DNA from: Candidatus Ornithomonoglobus merdipullorum
GTDB lineage: Bacteria > Bacillota > Clostridia > UBA1381
NCBI GenBank assembly: GCA_018714695.1
Contig: DVNB01000106.1
Coordinates: 1 to 43,940 of the forward strand
DNA: 43,940 bases
Reading direction: 5' to 3'
Part shown: in pieces, positions 37,085-43,940 of the stretch
Layout of the letters: each line of letters opens with the position of its first letter
Numbering within the stretch: position 1 is the first letter of the stretch
Position numbers and translations under genes: made by a program
Notes under the pieces: model-generated
Told to the model about the DNA's origin: nothing
What the model saw: only the letters and a program-made list of their open reading frames with translations
Databases searched by the model: none

Positions 37085-39697
37085 ATGAAACGAATATTGA
37101 TTCTGATGATATTTGCGTCTGCGGTCCTGTCGGCTTATCAGGTATCGGCGGCGGAGGGTGACGGCAAGCTCGAGGCCGCCTACGGCACGCCGGAAATAGA
37201 TGGAGTGCGTGATGAGATGTGGGATGCTGCGCCGGAGGGCGGGATAGACCTGTTCACTATGGAAACGCACGGAGCACATGGAAGCTTCAGATGTATGTGG
37301 GACGAAGAAAATCTGTATGTGTTTGCTGATGTGACAGATCCTGTGCTAAGTACGGCTGCCGATGCTGCGCATATGCAGGACAGCGTTGAGATATTTCTTG
37401 ACGAGAATATGGGCAAGACCGAATACTATGAATATGATGACGCTCAGTACAGGATAAGCTGCGAAAATAAGCAGTCCTACAGCACCGGTGCGGTTGCCGA
37501 TTTTAGGTCTGCGGCGGTAAAGACTGATGGCGGTTATATTGTTGAGGCTGCGATACCGTTCAAATCTATAATCGGAAGCGTCGGCAGAACGATCGGCTTT
37601 GAGATACAGATAAATGACGACGGAACCGGTGACGGCGAGCGTTCATCAATAGCCAAATTCAATGATCCGACTGACCTGTCATACTGTAATACGTCTCTTT
37701 ACGGCGAGCTGTCCTTTGCGGCTCCGGAATGTACGTTTGCGGATCTGACAGACTCAGAGGAATCCGATATCGTCTCATATCTGTCGGTTAAGGGAATAAT
37801 AAACGGATATGACGAGAATACCTTCATGCCGGACGGTATCATAACAAGGGAGGAATTCCTGAAGCTGCTTGTAAGACTTTTCGATATTGAACAGGCTTAC
37901 GGAGATGTCTCGTTTGAGGATGTGCAAAGCGGTGCATGGTATGAGCAGGATATAAAGACCGCCGTTGCTGCAGGGATAGTCAGGGGTGTGTCCGATACGG
38001 AGTTTGGTATAGGCAGACCGGTAACGAACGGAGAGGCTTCGGAGATGATTTGCCGCGCGATGGAGTATCTCGGAGTCTTCGAGGAACTCAATAAGGAAGC
38101 TGCAGAGCAGCTTAAGGAGTTGGGTATCGCCGACAGCGACATGGATGAGGCTGAGAGTACACTGCGCGCGGAGAGCGCGGCTATGCTGTATAAAGCCCAC
38201 ATATATACTGCCGAATATCTGGCAGATAAAACCCGGGAGGAAGAAAAGATGAAGAATTACGGAAAAGAGCTGATAAATGCATCGGGCGCAAAGGAGATAG
38301 GGAATAATAATCCCTTATATACTCAGCGTTTCGGGGCTGATCCGTTTGCTATGGAATATAACGGCAGGATCTATGTGTATATGACGAGCGACAGCCTCAT
38401 GTATGATGAAAATAACGAGATCAAGGATAACGATTATTCAAATATCAGCACTATATCGGTGATATCGAGTGCGGATCTTGTAAACTGGACAGATCATGGA
38501 GAGATCGACATAGCCGGTCGTTCAAATCCGGACGGCGCGGCAAAATGGGCGACAAACTCATGGGCGCCGGCTGCTGCTCATAAGACTATAGACGGAAAGG
38601 AAAAATTCTTTTTGTATTTTGCCGATAACGGATCTGGTATAGGAGTGCTCGAGGCCGACAGCCCCATCGGGCCGTTCCGTGATCCTATTGGGGGCGCTCT
38701 TATCAAACCGGGTGAAACACCGGGCTCGGACGGAGTGGTATGGTATTTTGACCCCGCAGTGTTCATTGATGACGATGGTCAGGCATATCTTTACTTCGGC
38801 GGCGGACTTCCGACAAAGGAGGACGGTACCGTAGAAGCCGATCACCCGAATACCGTAAGAGTTATAAAGCTTGGTGATGATATGATAAGCACTGTCGGCG
38901 AAGCGGTTACGATAGATGCGCCGGCGGTTTTCGAAGATTCGGGAATACATAAATATAACGGAAAGTATTATTATTCGTACTGTACGAACTTTGAGGGCTC
39001 GCATGAGGACGGAAAATATCCTTACGGAGCTATCGCGTATATGACAAGTGACAGCCCTATGGGACCGTTTACATACGAAGGAACGGTGCTTAACAATATG
39101 TCCGACTTTTTCGGCGTCGGAGGAAACAATCACCATGCCATATTTGAATTCAAGGATAAATGGTATATAACGTATCATGCTCAGACAGTTGGGAAATATA
39201 TGGGTCTGGATAAGGGCTATCGCTCAACTCATATAAACGAGCTTGAATATGACGAGGAAGGAAAGATAAAGCCTGTGACCGCAGATTTTGCGGGCGTTGA
39301 ACCGGCGGGAACGCTTGATCCGTTTGAGCGTGTGAATGCTGCAACTATAGCATGGCTTTCGGGAGTCGGCACACGCCCGAACGGAAATGACGGAACAATG
39401 CAGCTCACAGCGATTGATGACGGTGACTGGACGGCGGTAGGCAATGTCGATTTTTCTGACGGTGCATCGGGATTCACGGTCGGAGCTGTATCATCCGCCG
39501 GCGGCAGCATAGAGCTCCGTCTCGACAGTGCCGATGGCGAACTCATAGGAACGGTCAATATAACAGGTACCGACGGAACATACGAGGAATACAGCTGTGA
39601 TATAGGCGATGTGTCGGGAACGCATGATCTGTTTCTTGTGTTCAGGGGCAGCGGCAGTGATATATTTGAGGTAGCCTCATGGCAGTTTGAAAAATAA
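37085..39697 (+). CDS. Surface-layer-bound GH43: CBM9, SLH repeats, GH43, CBM6
   Basis: 870 residues from ATG 37085, where GGGGGA sits 4 nt upstream and a signal peptide begins at once. An ATG at 37070 in the same frame overlaps the previous stop and is an alternative. Order: signal peptide (1-22); CBM9 (about 26-215); two clear SLH repeats and one degenerate one (about 216-385; motifs GIINGYDENTFMPDG, TREEFLKLLVRLF and NGEASEMICRAM); GH43 with Asp419 (FGADPFAME), Asp556 (FDPAVFIDD) and Glu617 (VFEDSGIHKY); and CBM6 to the C terminus. The GH43-CBM6 half is of the XynD/AXH-m2,3 arabinoxylan arabinofuranohydrolase type. SLH repeats bind secondary cell-wall polymers, so this enzyme should sit on the cell wall. 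SLH repeats are normally at a terminus; here they are internal. Confidence 0.92.
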   Translation: MKRILILMIFASAVLSAYQVSAAEGDGKLEAAYGTPEIDGVRDEMWDAAPEGGIDLFTMETHGAHGSFRCMWDEENLYVFADVTDPVLSTAADAAHMQDSVEIFLDENMGKTEYYEYDDAQYRISCENKQSYSTGAVADFRSAAVKTDGGYIVEAAIPFKSIIGSVGRTIGFEIQINDDGTGDGERSSIAKFNDPTDLSYCNTSLYGELSFAAPECTFADLTDSEESDIVSYLSVKGIINGYDENTFMPDGIITREEFLKLLVRLFDIEQAYGDVSFEDVQSGAWYEQDIKTAVAAGIVRGVSDTEFGIGRPVTNGEASEMICRAMEYLGVFEELNKEAAEQLKELGIADSDMDEAESTLRAESAAMLYKAHIYTAEYLADKTREEEKMKNYGKELINASGAKEIGNNNPLYTQRFGADPFAMEYNGRIYVYMTSDSLMYDENNEIKDNDYSNISTISVISSADLVNWTDHGEIDIAGRSNPDGAAKWATNSWAPAAAHKTIDGKEKFFLYFADNGSGIGVLEADSPIGPFRDPIGGALIKPGETPGSDGVVWYFDPAVFIDDDGQAYLYFGGGLPTKEDGTVEADHPNTVRVIKLGDDMISTVGEAVTIDAPAVFEDSGIHKYNGKYYYSYCTNFEGSHEDGKYPYGAIAYMTSDSPMGPFTYEGTVLNNMSDFFGVGGNNHHAIFEFKDKWYITYHAQTVGKYMGLDKGYRSTHINELEYDEEGKIKPVTADFAGVEPAGTLDPFERVNAATIAWLSGVGTRPNGNDGTMQLTAIDDGDWTAVGNVDFSDGASGFTVGAVSSAGGSIELRLDSADGELIGTVNITGTDGTYEEYSCDIGDVSGTHDLFLVFRGSGSDIFEVASWQFEK

Positions 39698-39719
39698 GCT
39701 ACGGAAGGGAGTGCATTAT

Positions 39720-41831
39720 ATGGAAAAATATCTTGATGAAAGCCTTTCCCTGGAGGAAAGAGCTGACGATCTTGTATCAAGACTCACGGTACAGGAAAAG
39801 GTCGAGCAGATGATACACGGCGCGAAGGGTGTAAAGAGACTCGGGATAAGCGAGTATAACTGGTGGAACGAATCTCTGCACGGTGTGGCAAGGGCCGGTA
39901 CCGCTACGGTGTTCCCGCAGTGTATCGGTCTGGGGGCGACGTTCAACGTACCGCTTGTAAATAAGATCGCAGACATAACCTCCACCGAAGGCAGGGCAAA
40001 ATATAATGTTCAGAGTGCTCACGGAGACTTTGATATATATAAGGGTCTCACGTACTGGACGCCGAATATAAACATATTTCGTGATCCGCGCTGGGGCAGG
40101 GGGCACGAGACATACGGAGAAGATCCGTATCTTGCGACAAGAATGGGTCTGGCTTTTGTTGACGGGCTTCAGGGACATGAAAAGCATATGAAGATAGCCG
40201 CCTGCGCAAAGCATTTTGCAGTGCACAGCGGACCGGAGGAATTGCGTCACGAATTCGATGCTAGAGTGTCTAAAAAGGATATGGAAGAAACATATCTGCC
40301 GGCCTTCAAGGCGCTTGTTCAGGAGGGCAAGGTCGAATCCGTGATGGGCGCTTACAACAGAACAAACGGTGAGCCCTGCTGCGGAAGCAAGACATTGCTT
40401 CAGGATATATTGAGAGACGAATGGGGCTTTGAGGGACATGTTGTTTCCGATTGCTGGGCAATACGTGATTTTCACGAAAATCATCATGTTACCAAGACAC
40501 CGGAGGAATCGGCGGCGATGGCGCTTAAAAACGGTTGTGATCTTAACTGCGGATGTACATATGAATATCTTATGAAGGCCTATAACAAGGGACTGGTAAC
40601 TGAGGAGGATATAAACACAGCATTCAAGCGGCTTGCTATGACATGGCTGAAACTCGGAAGATTCGACAGGAAAACAGAGTTTGATGACATTCCGTACAGT
40701 GTAGTGGCCTGCAGAGAGCACAGAGAAACGGCGGTAGAGGCTGCAAGGCAGAGTATGGTTCTTTTGAAAAACGACGGTATCCTTCCGCTCAGAGGGAACA
40801 TAAAAACTATCGGCGTAATAGGACCGAATGCAGACAGCAGGGCGGCGCTTCTGGGAAATTACACAGGGACGCCGATCAGATACGTAACTGTGCTTGAAGG
40901 GATAATGAACGAGGCGGAAAAACGAGGAATAAGAGTCATGTATTCTGAGGGTTGCCATCTTTATAAGGACAGGACAAGCGTTCTGGCTAAAAAATACGAT
41001 CGCGACAGTGAGGCATTGACGGTAGCTGAGCAGTCGGACGTTGTGGTTATGTGTCTGGGACTTGACGCATCTATAGAAGGTGAGCAGGGCGATGCCGGAA
41101 ACGAGTTTGGATCCGGCGATAAGCATGATCTGAGCTATCCTGCCATACAGCGCCATCTCATGGAGATCGTTTTGGGAACGGGAACCCCCGTTATACTCGT
41201 TTCCATGACGGGGAGCGCTATGGATATGCGTGAGGCTGATGAAAAATGTGCGGCTGTGGTCCAGGCATGGTATCCGGGAGGAGAAGGAGGCATAGCGGTT
41301 GCCGATATGCTTTTCGGAAAGTTCTCGCCGTCCGGAAAGCTGCCGGTAACGTTTTACGAGTCAACAGAGGATCTGCCGGATTTCACAGATTATGATATGT
41401 CCGAAAGGACCTACAGATATTTCAGCGGAACACCTCTGTATCCGTTTGGCTACGGGCTTTCATATACAAGCTTTGCATATGAGGGAGGCGGAGAGCTGCC
41501 TATGGCGGAAGAGATGACCATGGAATGCAAAGTGAAAAATATCGGAAATGTTGACGGTTATGAAAAGGTCCAGTTTTATGCGGAGCCGGCAGCTCCGGAA
41601 TGCAGAGTGCCAAAATATGAGCTGAAAGGCTTTAAAGCCGTGTATCTGAAGGCAGGTGAGGAAACGACTGTGACCTTCACTGTGACGAGAGAGGATCTGC
41701 AGCTTGTCGATGAGGAAGGGAACCGGTTCGATACCAAAGGCGGATTCAGATTTTATATAAGCGGCGGACAGCCTGATAAGAGAACCGCGGAGCTTACGGG
41801 AAAAGAGCCGCTGATTTTCACTGTAAAATAG
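39720..41831 (+). CDS. Intracellular GH3 beta-xylosidase
   Basis: 703 residues. I start at ATG 39720 with GAAGGGAG at 39704-39711; the frame extends up to a TTG at 39687 overlapping the previous gene. It opens with the family pattern WWNESLHGVAR and has YWTPNINIFRDPRWGRGHETYGEDP-type sequence at about residues 110-140. The nucleophile is Asp244 in VVSDCWAI, and the likely acid/base region is Glu453/Glu455 in SIEGEQGD. A C-terminal fibronectin-III-like domain follows. The SDCWAI and EGEQGD motifs favour beta-xylosidase over beta-glucosidase. No signal peptide, so it releases xylose (or arabinose) from imported oligosaccharides. It ends the operon begun at 32600 and is followed by a terminator. 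Confidence 0.93.
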   Translation: MEKYLDESLSLEERADDLVSRLTVQEKVEQMIHGAKGVKRLGISEYNWWNESLHGVARAGTATVFPQCIGLGATFNVPLVNKIADITSTEGRAKYNVQSAHGDFDIYKGLTYWTPNINIFRDPRWGRGHETYGEDPYLATRMGLAFVDGLQGHEKHMKIAACAKHFAVHSGPEELRHEFDARVSKKDMEETYLPAFKALVQEGKVESVMGAYNRTNGEPCCGSKTLLQDILRDEWGFEGHVVSDCWAIRDFHENHHVTKTPEESAAMALKNGCDLNCGCTYEYLMKAYNKGLVTEEDINTAFKRLAMTWLKLGRFDRKTEFDDIPYSVVACREHRETAVEAARQSMVLLKNDGILPLRGNIKTIGVIGPNADSRAALLGNYTGTPIRYVTVLEGIMNEAEKRGIRVMYSEGCHLYKDRTSVLAKKYDRDSEALTVAEQSDVVVMCLGLDASIEGEQGDAGNEFGSGDKHDLSYPAIQRHLMEIVLGTGTPVILVSMTGSAMDMREADEKCAAVVQAWYPGGEGGIAVADMLFGKFSPSGKLPVTFYESTEDLPDFTDYDMSERTYRYFSGTPLYPFGYGLSYTSFAYEGGGELPMAEEMTMECKVKNIGNVDGYEKVQFYAEPAAPECRVPKYELKGFKAVYLKAGEETTVTFTVTREDLQLVDEEGNRFDTKGGFRFYISGGQPDKRTAELTGKEPLIFTVK

Positions 41832-41842
41832 TATTAATTGCC

Positions 41843-41875
41843 AAAGAGCTGTAAAAATATGTGCAGCTCTTTTCG
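41843..41875 (+). terminator. Intrinsic terminator after the GH3 gene
   Basis: AAAGAGCTG (41843-41851) pairs with CAGCTCTTT (41864-41872), 9 bp with a 12-nt loop, and the T-run ends at 41873. It separates the enzyme operon from the regulatory genes. The 70 bp after it hold no convincing promoter and no shared TTTGnTAATG box at the right spacing. Confidence 0.75.
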
Positions 41876-41945
41876 GCGTTATTGAAAAAAACGGATACTT
41901 ACTGAGAGCGCTCTGTAGGTAATGTGACAAAAGGGAGAGAGTTTG

Positions 41946-43448
41946 ATGTTCACAGTTTTTTTTGCGGACGATGAGCCGTTCGTTCTGGAAGGACTAAAGA
42001 TAATGATAGACTGGGAGAAACTCGGGATTGAGATAGCAGGTTCTGCCGAAGACGGAAAAACGGCGTACGATATGATAAAGGAGCTTGAGCCGGATATAGT
42101 TATTTCGGATATATGTATGTCCGGAATGGACGGATGTGAGCTCATTGAAAAATGTATGACCCAGATGAAGAAAAAACCGAAGTTTATTATGCTCAGCGGC
42201 TACAGCGAGTTTGAGTATGTAAAGAAAACAATGAGGTACGGAGCGAAGCACTATCTGTTGAAGCCGCTTGATCCTGAAGAAATACAGAAAACACTTGAGG
42301 AGATATGCGGAGAGATCGCGGAGGACAGAGAGAGGGAAGCAGAAAATCTTCGGCTGATCCGTTGCGTTGAAGAAGATGTTTTCAGAAAGCTTTTTCTTTG
42401 CGGAAGTGATGCAGAAACGGTGGAACGCGCAAGATTTCTGCTGAATGTGCCGTCTGTTGATACTCCGCTTTCGATGGTAATGTTCAGAATGAATCAGCAT
42501 ATGAATCTGAAGGATATCGACAGGCTCGTCGAAAAGCTCAGGAGCGAGGTACCGGATGAAAATATGCTTGTGATGTATATAGGAATGAGAACGGTGACGG
42601 CGATAGGGGCGGAGCAGCCTGTAGTACTTTTGCGGGAATTTGCTGCTGCCGGAGAAAACTGCTGCGACGCTATAAATATATGCTCGGTGCCGGGCATAAA
42701 TCAGCTTAAAGAGGCTCACAGATATATGATCACAAATGTTTACGGGTCGGCCGGTGAAATAAAAGTTGTTGATGAGCATGATAGGGGCGACTATGAGTTC
42801 GGTGTAGATATTGATCCGGACAAGGTCGTGACAATGCTGCTGAAGAACGACAGAAAAAAGGCGGAGGAGACAGTAAAACGTGATTTTGAAATGATGAAGA
42901 GAAAGCGGGCACCGAACGGTATCGTGCGCGGATATACGGTGTCACTGCTGTTTGCGATGTATCGTTTTTCAAATGAAATGGGTATAAATCTAGAGGAAAT
43001 ATATAATGAGGCATTAAAACAGTTTAGCAAATCATTAAATTATGACAGAGCAGAGCTGATGTGTATCGACCTGCTTAACAATTTTGCCGATTCGGTCACA
43101 AATGTGAGTGTGACCGACGATATTGCCAGCTCGAAGGATATAATGGAGTACATAGAGGAACACTATCCGGAGCATATAACACTCAATGATATTTCGAATG
43201 CTGTGTATATCCAGCCCGGAACGGTAAGCAAGATCATCAAGAAGCGCACCGGTATGAAATTCAGTGATTATCTGGCGTATGTGCGTATAAAGCATGCTCA
43301 GCTGCTCATGGCGAATACAAACAGGAAGATCACTCAGATAGCATCAGACGTAGGTTATAGCTATTACTATTATTTTGCAAACAGATTCAAGAGTATAACC
43401 GGTTATAATCCGTCCGATTATCGCAAAAGGGCGCTTAATAAAGGGTGA
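41946..43448 (+). CDS. YesN-like response regulator (receiver + AraC HTH)
   Basis: 500 residues from ATG 41946, preceded by GGGAGAGAG (41933-41941). The N-terminal receiver (about 1-125) has the acidic pair Asp8/Asp9, phospho-acceptor Asp55 in VISDICMSGMDG and Lys106 in LLKPLDP. A central region of about 260 residues has no recognised domain. The C-terminal 105 residues are an AraC-type double helix-turn-helix (DISNAVYIQPGTVSKIIKK, then IASDVGYSYYYYFANRF). The architecture is that of YesN regulators, which pair with YesM kinases and usually control carbohydrate genes in Bacillota. It lies just after the xylan enzymes and is followed at 6 bp by a kinase gene, so it is the best candidate to activate the shared promoters here. 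That link is inferred. Confidence 0.92.
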   Translation: MFTVFFADDEPFVLEGLKIMIDWEKLGIEIAGSAEDGKTAYDMIKELEPDIVISDICMSGMDGCELIEKCMTQMKKKPKFIMLSGYSEFEYVKKTMRYGAKHYLLKPLDPEEIQKTLEEICGEIAEDREREAENLRLIRCVEEDVFRKLFLCGSDAETVERARFLLNVPSVDTPLSMVMFRMNQHMNLKDIDRLVEKLRSEVPDENMLVMYIGMRTVTAIGAEQPVVLLREFAAAGENCCDAINICSVPGINQLKEAHRYMITNVYGSAGEIKVVDEHDRGDYEFGVDIDPDKVVTMLLKNDRKKAEETVKRDFEMMKRKRAPNGIVRGYTVSLLFAMYRFSNEMGINLEEIYNEALKQFSKSLNYDRAELMCIDLLNNFADSVTNVSVTDDIASSKDIMEYIEEHYPEHITLNDISNAVYIQPGTVSKIIKKRTGMKFSDYLAYVRIKHAQLLMANTNRKITQIASDVGYSYYYYFANRFKSITGYNPSDYRKRALNKG

Positions 43449-43453
43449 GCGTC

Positions 43454-43940
43454 ATGAATGGATTAAGAAATAAGCTGAAGAAAAAGATACTTATATATCT
43501 GAACAACAGATCGCTGATGGTGAAATTCACGATAATATGCGTGTGCTGTATCCTGCTGCCGATCATAGTTTCGTGTACCGTTCTTTCGTACAGCCTCAAC
43601 AAGAATCTGTACAATAGGGAGATGGACAATCTGAATTTTGTTGTCAAGAATGCGATGTCCGAGGCGAAGAATATTTTCGATGATGCTGTAGCGGTGGGAA
43701 ATGTTATCGCGTATGATCAGGCAGTTATTGAAATAGGCAACATGAGGTTCGATTCGGAACTGGATTATTACGAGTATATGATGAACAATAATCTTAAGGA
43801 TTATTACGGGACATATATCGTACAGAAGCCGGGTATAGATGGCGTGAAGGTATACCTGAATAATAATACGATACTGAGCGGAGGGATCTTGTGGAAGCTG
43901 ACCGATGCGGAGAAGGAAAGCGGTTGGTATAAGACCATAG
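43454..43940 (+). CDS. Sensor histidine kinase, YesM-like (5' part; cut by window end)
   Basis: An open frame of 162 codons runs off the end of the window. ATG 43454 is 6 bp after the response regulator stop, with AAAGGG at 43440-43445. The visible part has a basic N terminus, one membrane helix (about residues 25-47, hydrophobic with Cys and Ile) and then an extracytoplasmic region of at least 110 residues. This is the layout of YesM kinases with a dCACHE-like sensor before HAMP, and the next segments should be a second helix, HAMP and a HisKA/HATPase pair. The ligand is not known from sequence; a xylan-derived oligosaccharide is the natural guess from context. Confidence 0.8.
   Translation, partial: MNGLRNKLKKKILIYLNNRSLMVKFTIICVCCILLPIIVSCTVLSYSLNKNLYNREMDNLNFVVKNAMSEAKNIFDDAVAVGNVIAYDQAVIEIGNMRFDSELDYYEYMMNNNLKDYYGTYIVQKPGIDGVKVYLNNNTILSGGILWKLTDAEKESGWYKTI

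Noticed and set aside
39777-41156. Long open frame on the - strand (about 459 codons) opposite GH3
   Set aside because: It lies wholly inside the GH3 gene, its translation is rich in Cys, Arg, Tyr and Ile with no recognisable domain, and no ribosome-binding site or promoter is evident. It is a codon-bias shadow.
39-41831. Dockerin or sortase (LPXTG) signals that would indicate a cellulosome or covalent surface display
   Set aside because: No calcium-binding dockerin repeats and no LPXTG followed by a hydrophobic tail were seen at any C terminus. The C termini end in catalytic domains, CBM6, the recurring domain or a copper-amine-oxidase-N-like domain.
41895-41930. GGTAATGTGACA near 41911 as a sixth copy of the regulon box
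   Set aside because: It matches part of the box, but no TATAAT-like sequence lies at the required distance; that position falls on the regulator's start codon.
1-43940. tRNA/rRNA genes, CRISPR arrays, transposases or attachment sites
   Set aside because: None recognised on either strand. The tandem similarity seen is between protein modules, not short regular DNA repeats.

Overview
All recognised genes in this window lie on the + strand, and almost every one is a carbohydrate-active enzyme for xylan. I read it as a xylan/arabinoxylan utilisation locus of a Gram-positive anaerobe (Bacillota, class Clostridia, probably a gut fibre degrader). The evidence is strong AGGAGG ribosome-binding sites, SLH and copper-amine-oxidase-N-like surface domains, a YesN/YesM-type two-component pair, Gram-positive style signal peptides and intrinsic terminators. 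No rRNA or taxonomic marker is present, so a finer placement would be a guess.

Layout: (1) 39-2323, a secreted GH10 xylanase followed by an orphan AraC-type DNA-binding domain, then a long-stem terminator or structured RNA. (2) 2601-10451, a 2,616-residue GH115 alpha-glucuronidase with many beta-sandwich modules and a C-terminal SGNH esterase. (3) 10636-19829, a two-gene operon: GH43-CBM6-SGNH and GH43-CE1. (4) 19997-29290, a three-gene operon: a double-GH43 protein with a cohesin-like domain, an unrecognised cytoplasmic protein resembling an (alpha/alpha)6 glycosidase, and a GH39 beta-xylosidase. (5) 29402-32305, a GH43 with CBM6, Ig-like and CBM4/9-like modules. (6) 32600-41831, a four-gene operon: CBM22-GH10-CBM9 xylanase, intracellular GH43, CBM9-SLH-GH43-CBM6, and intracellular GH3. 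(7) 41946-end, a YesN-like response regulator and the start of its sensor kinase.

Division of labour (inference): the secreted GH10 enzymes cut the backbone. GH115, the GH43 arabinofuranosidase-type domains, the SGNH domains and the CE1 domain remove glucuronyl, arabinosyl, acetyl and feruloyl decorations. Signal-less GH43, GH39 and GH3 enzymes, and perhaps the unknown protein, finish imported oligosaccharides inside the cell. No transporter is in the window.

The most notable non-coding signal is a shared promoter architecture. Five transcription units carry a TTTGnTAATG-like box starting exactly 31 bp upstream of a perfect TATAAT, which suggests one regulon, possibly driven by the adjacent response regulator. 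The most notable coding signals are a five-copy unclassified 'WWG' beta-sandwich module, a recurring domain ending in a Trp-rich strand that is shared by six enzymes, and the unrecognised 25837-27759 protein. No intergenic gap exceeds 300 bases, and I see no tRNA, rRNA, CRISPR array, insertion sequence or attachment site.
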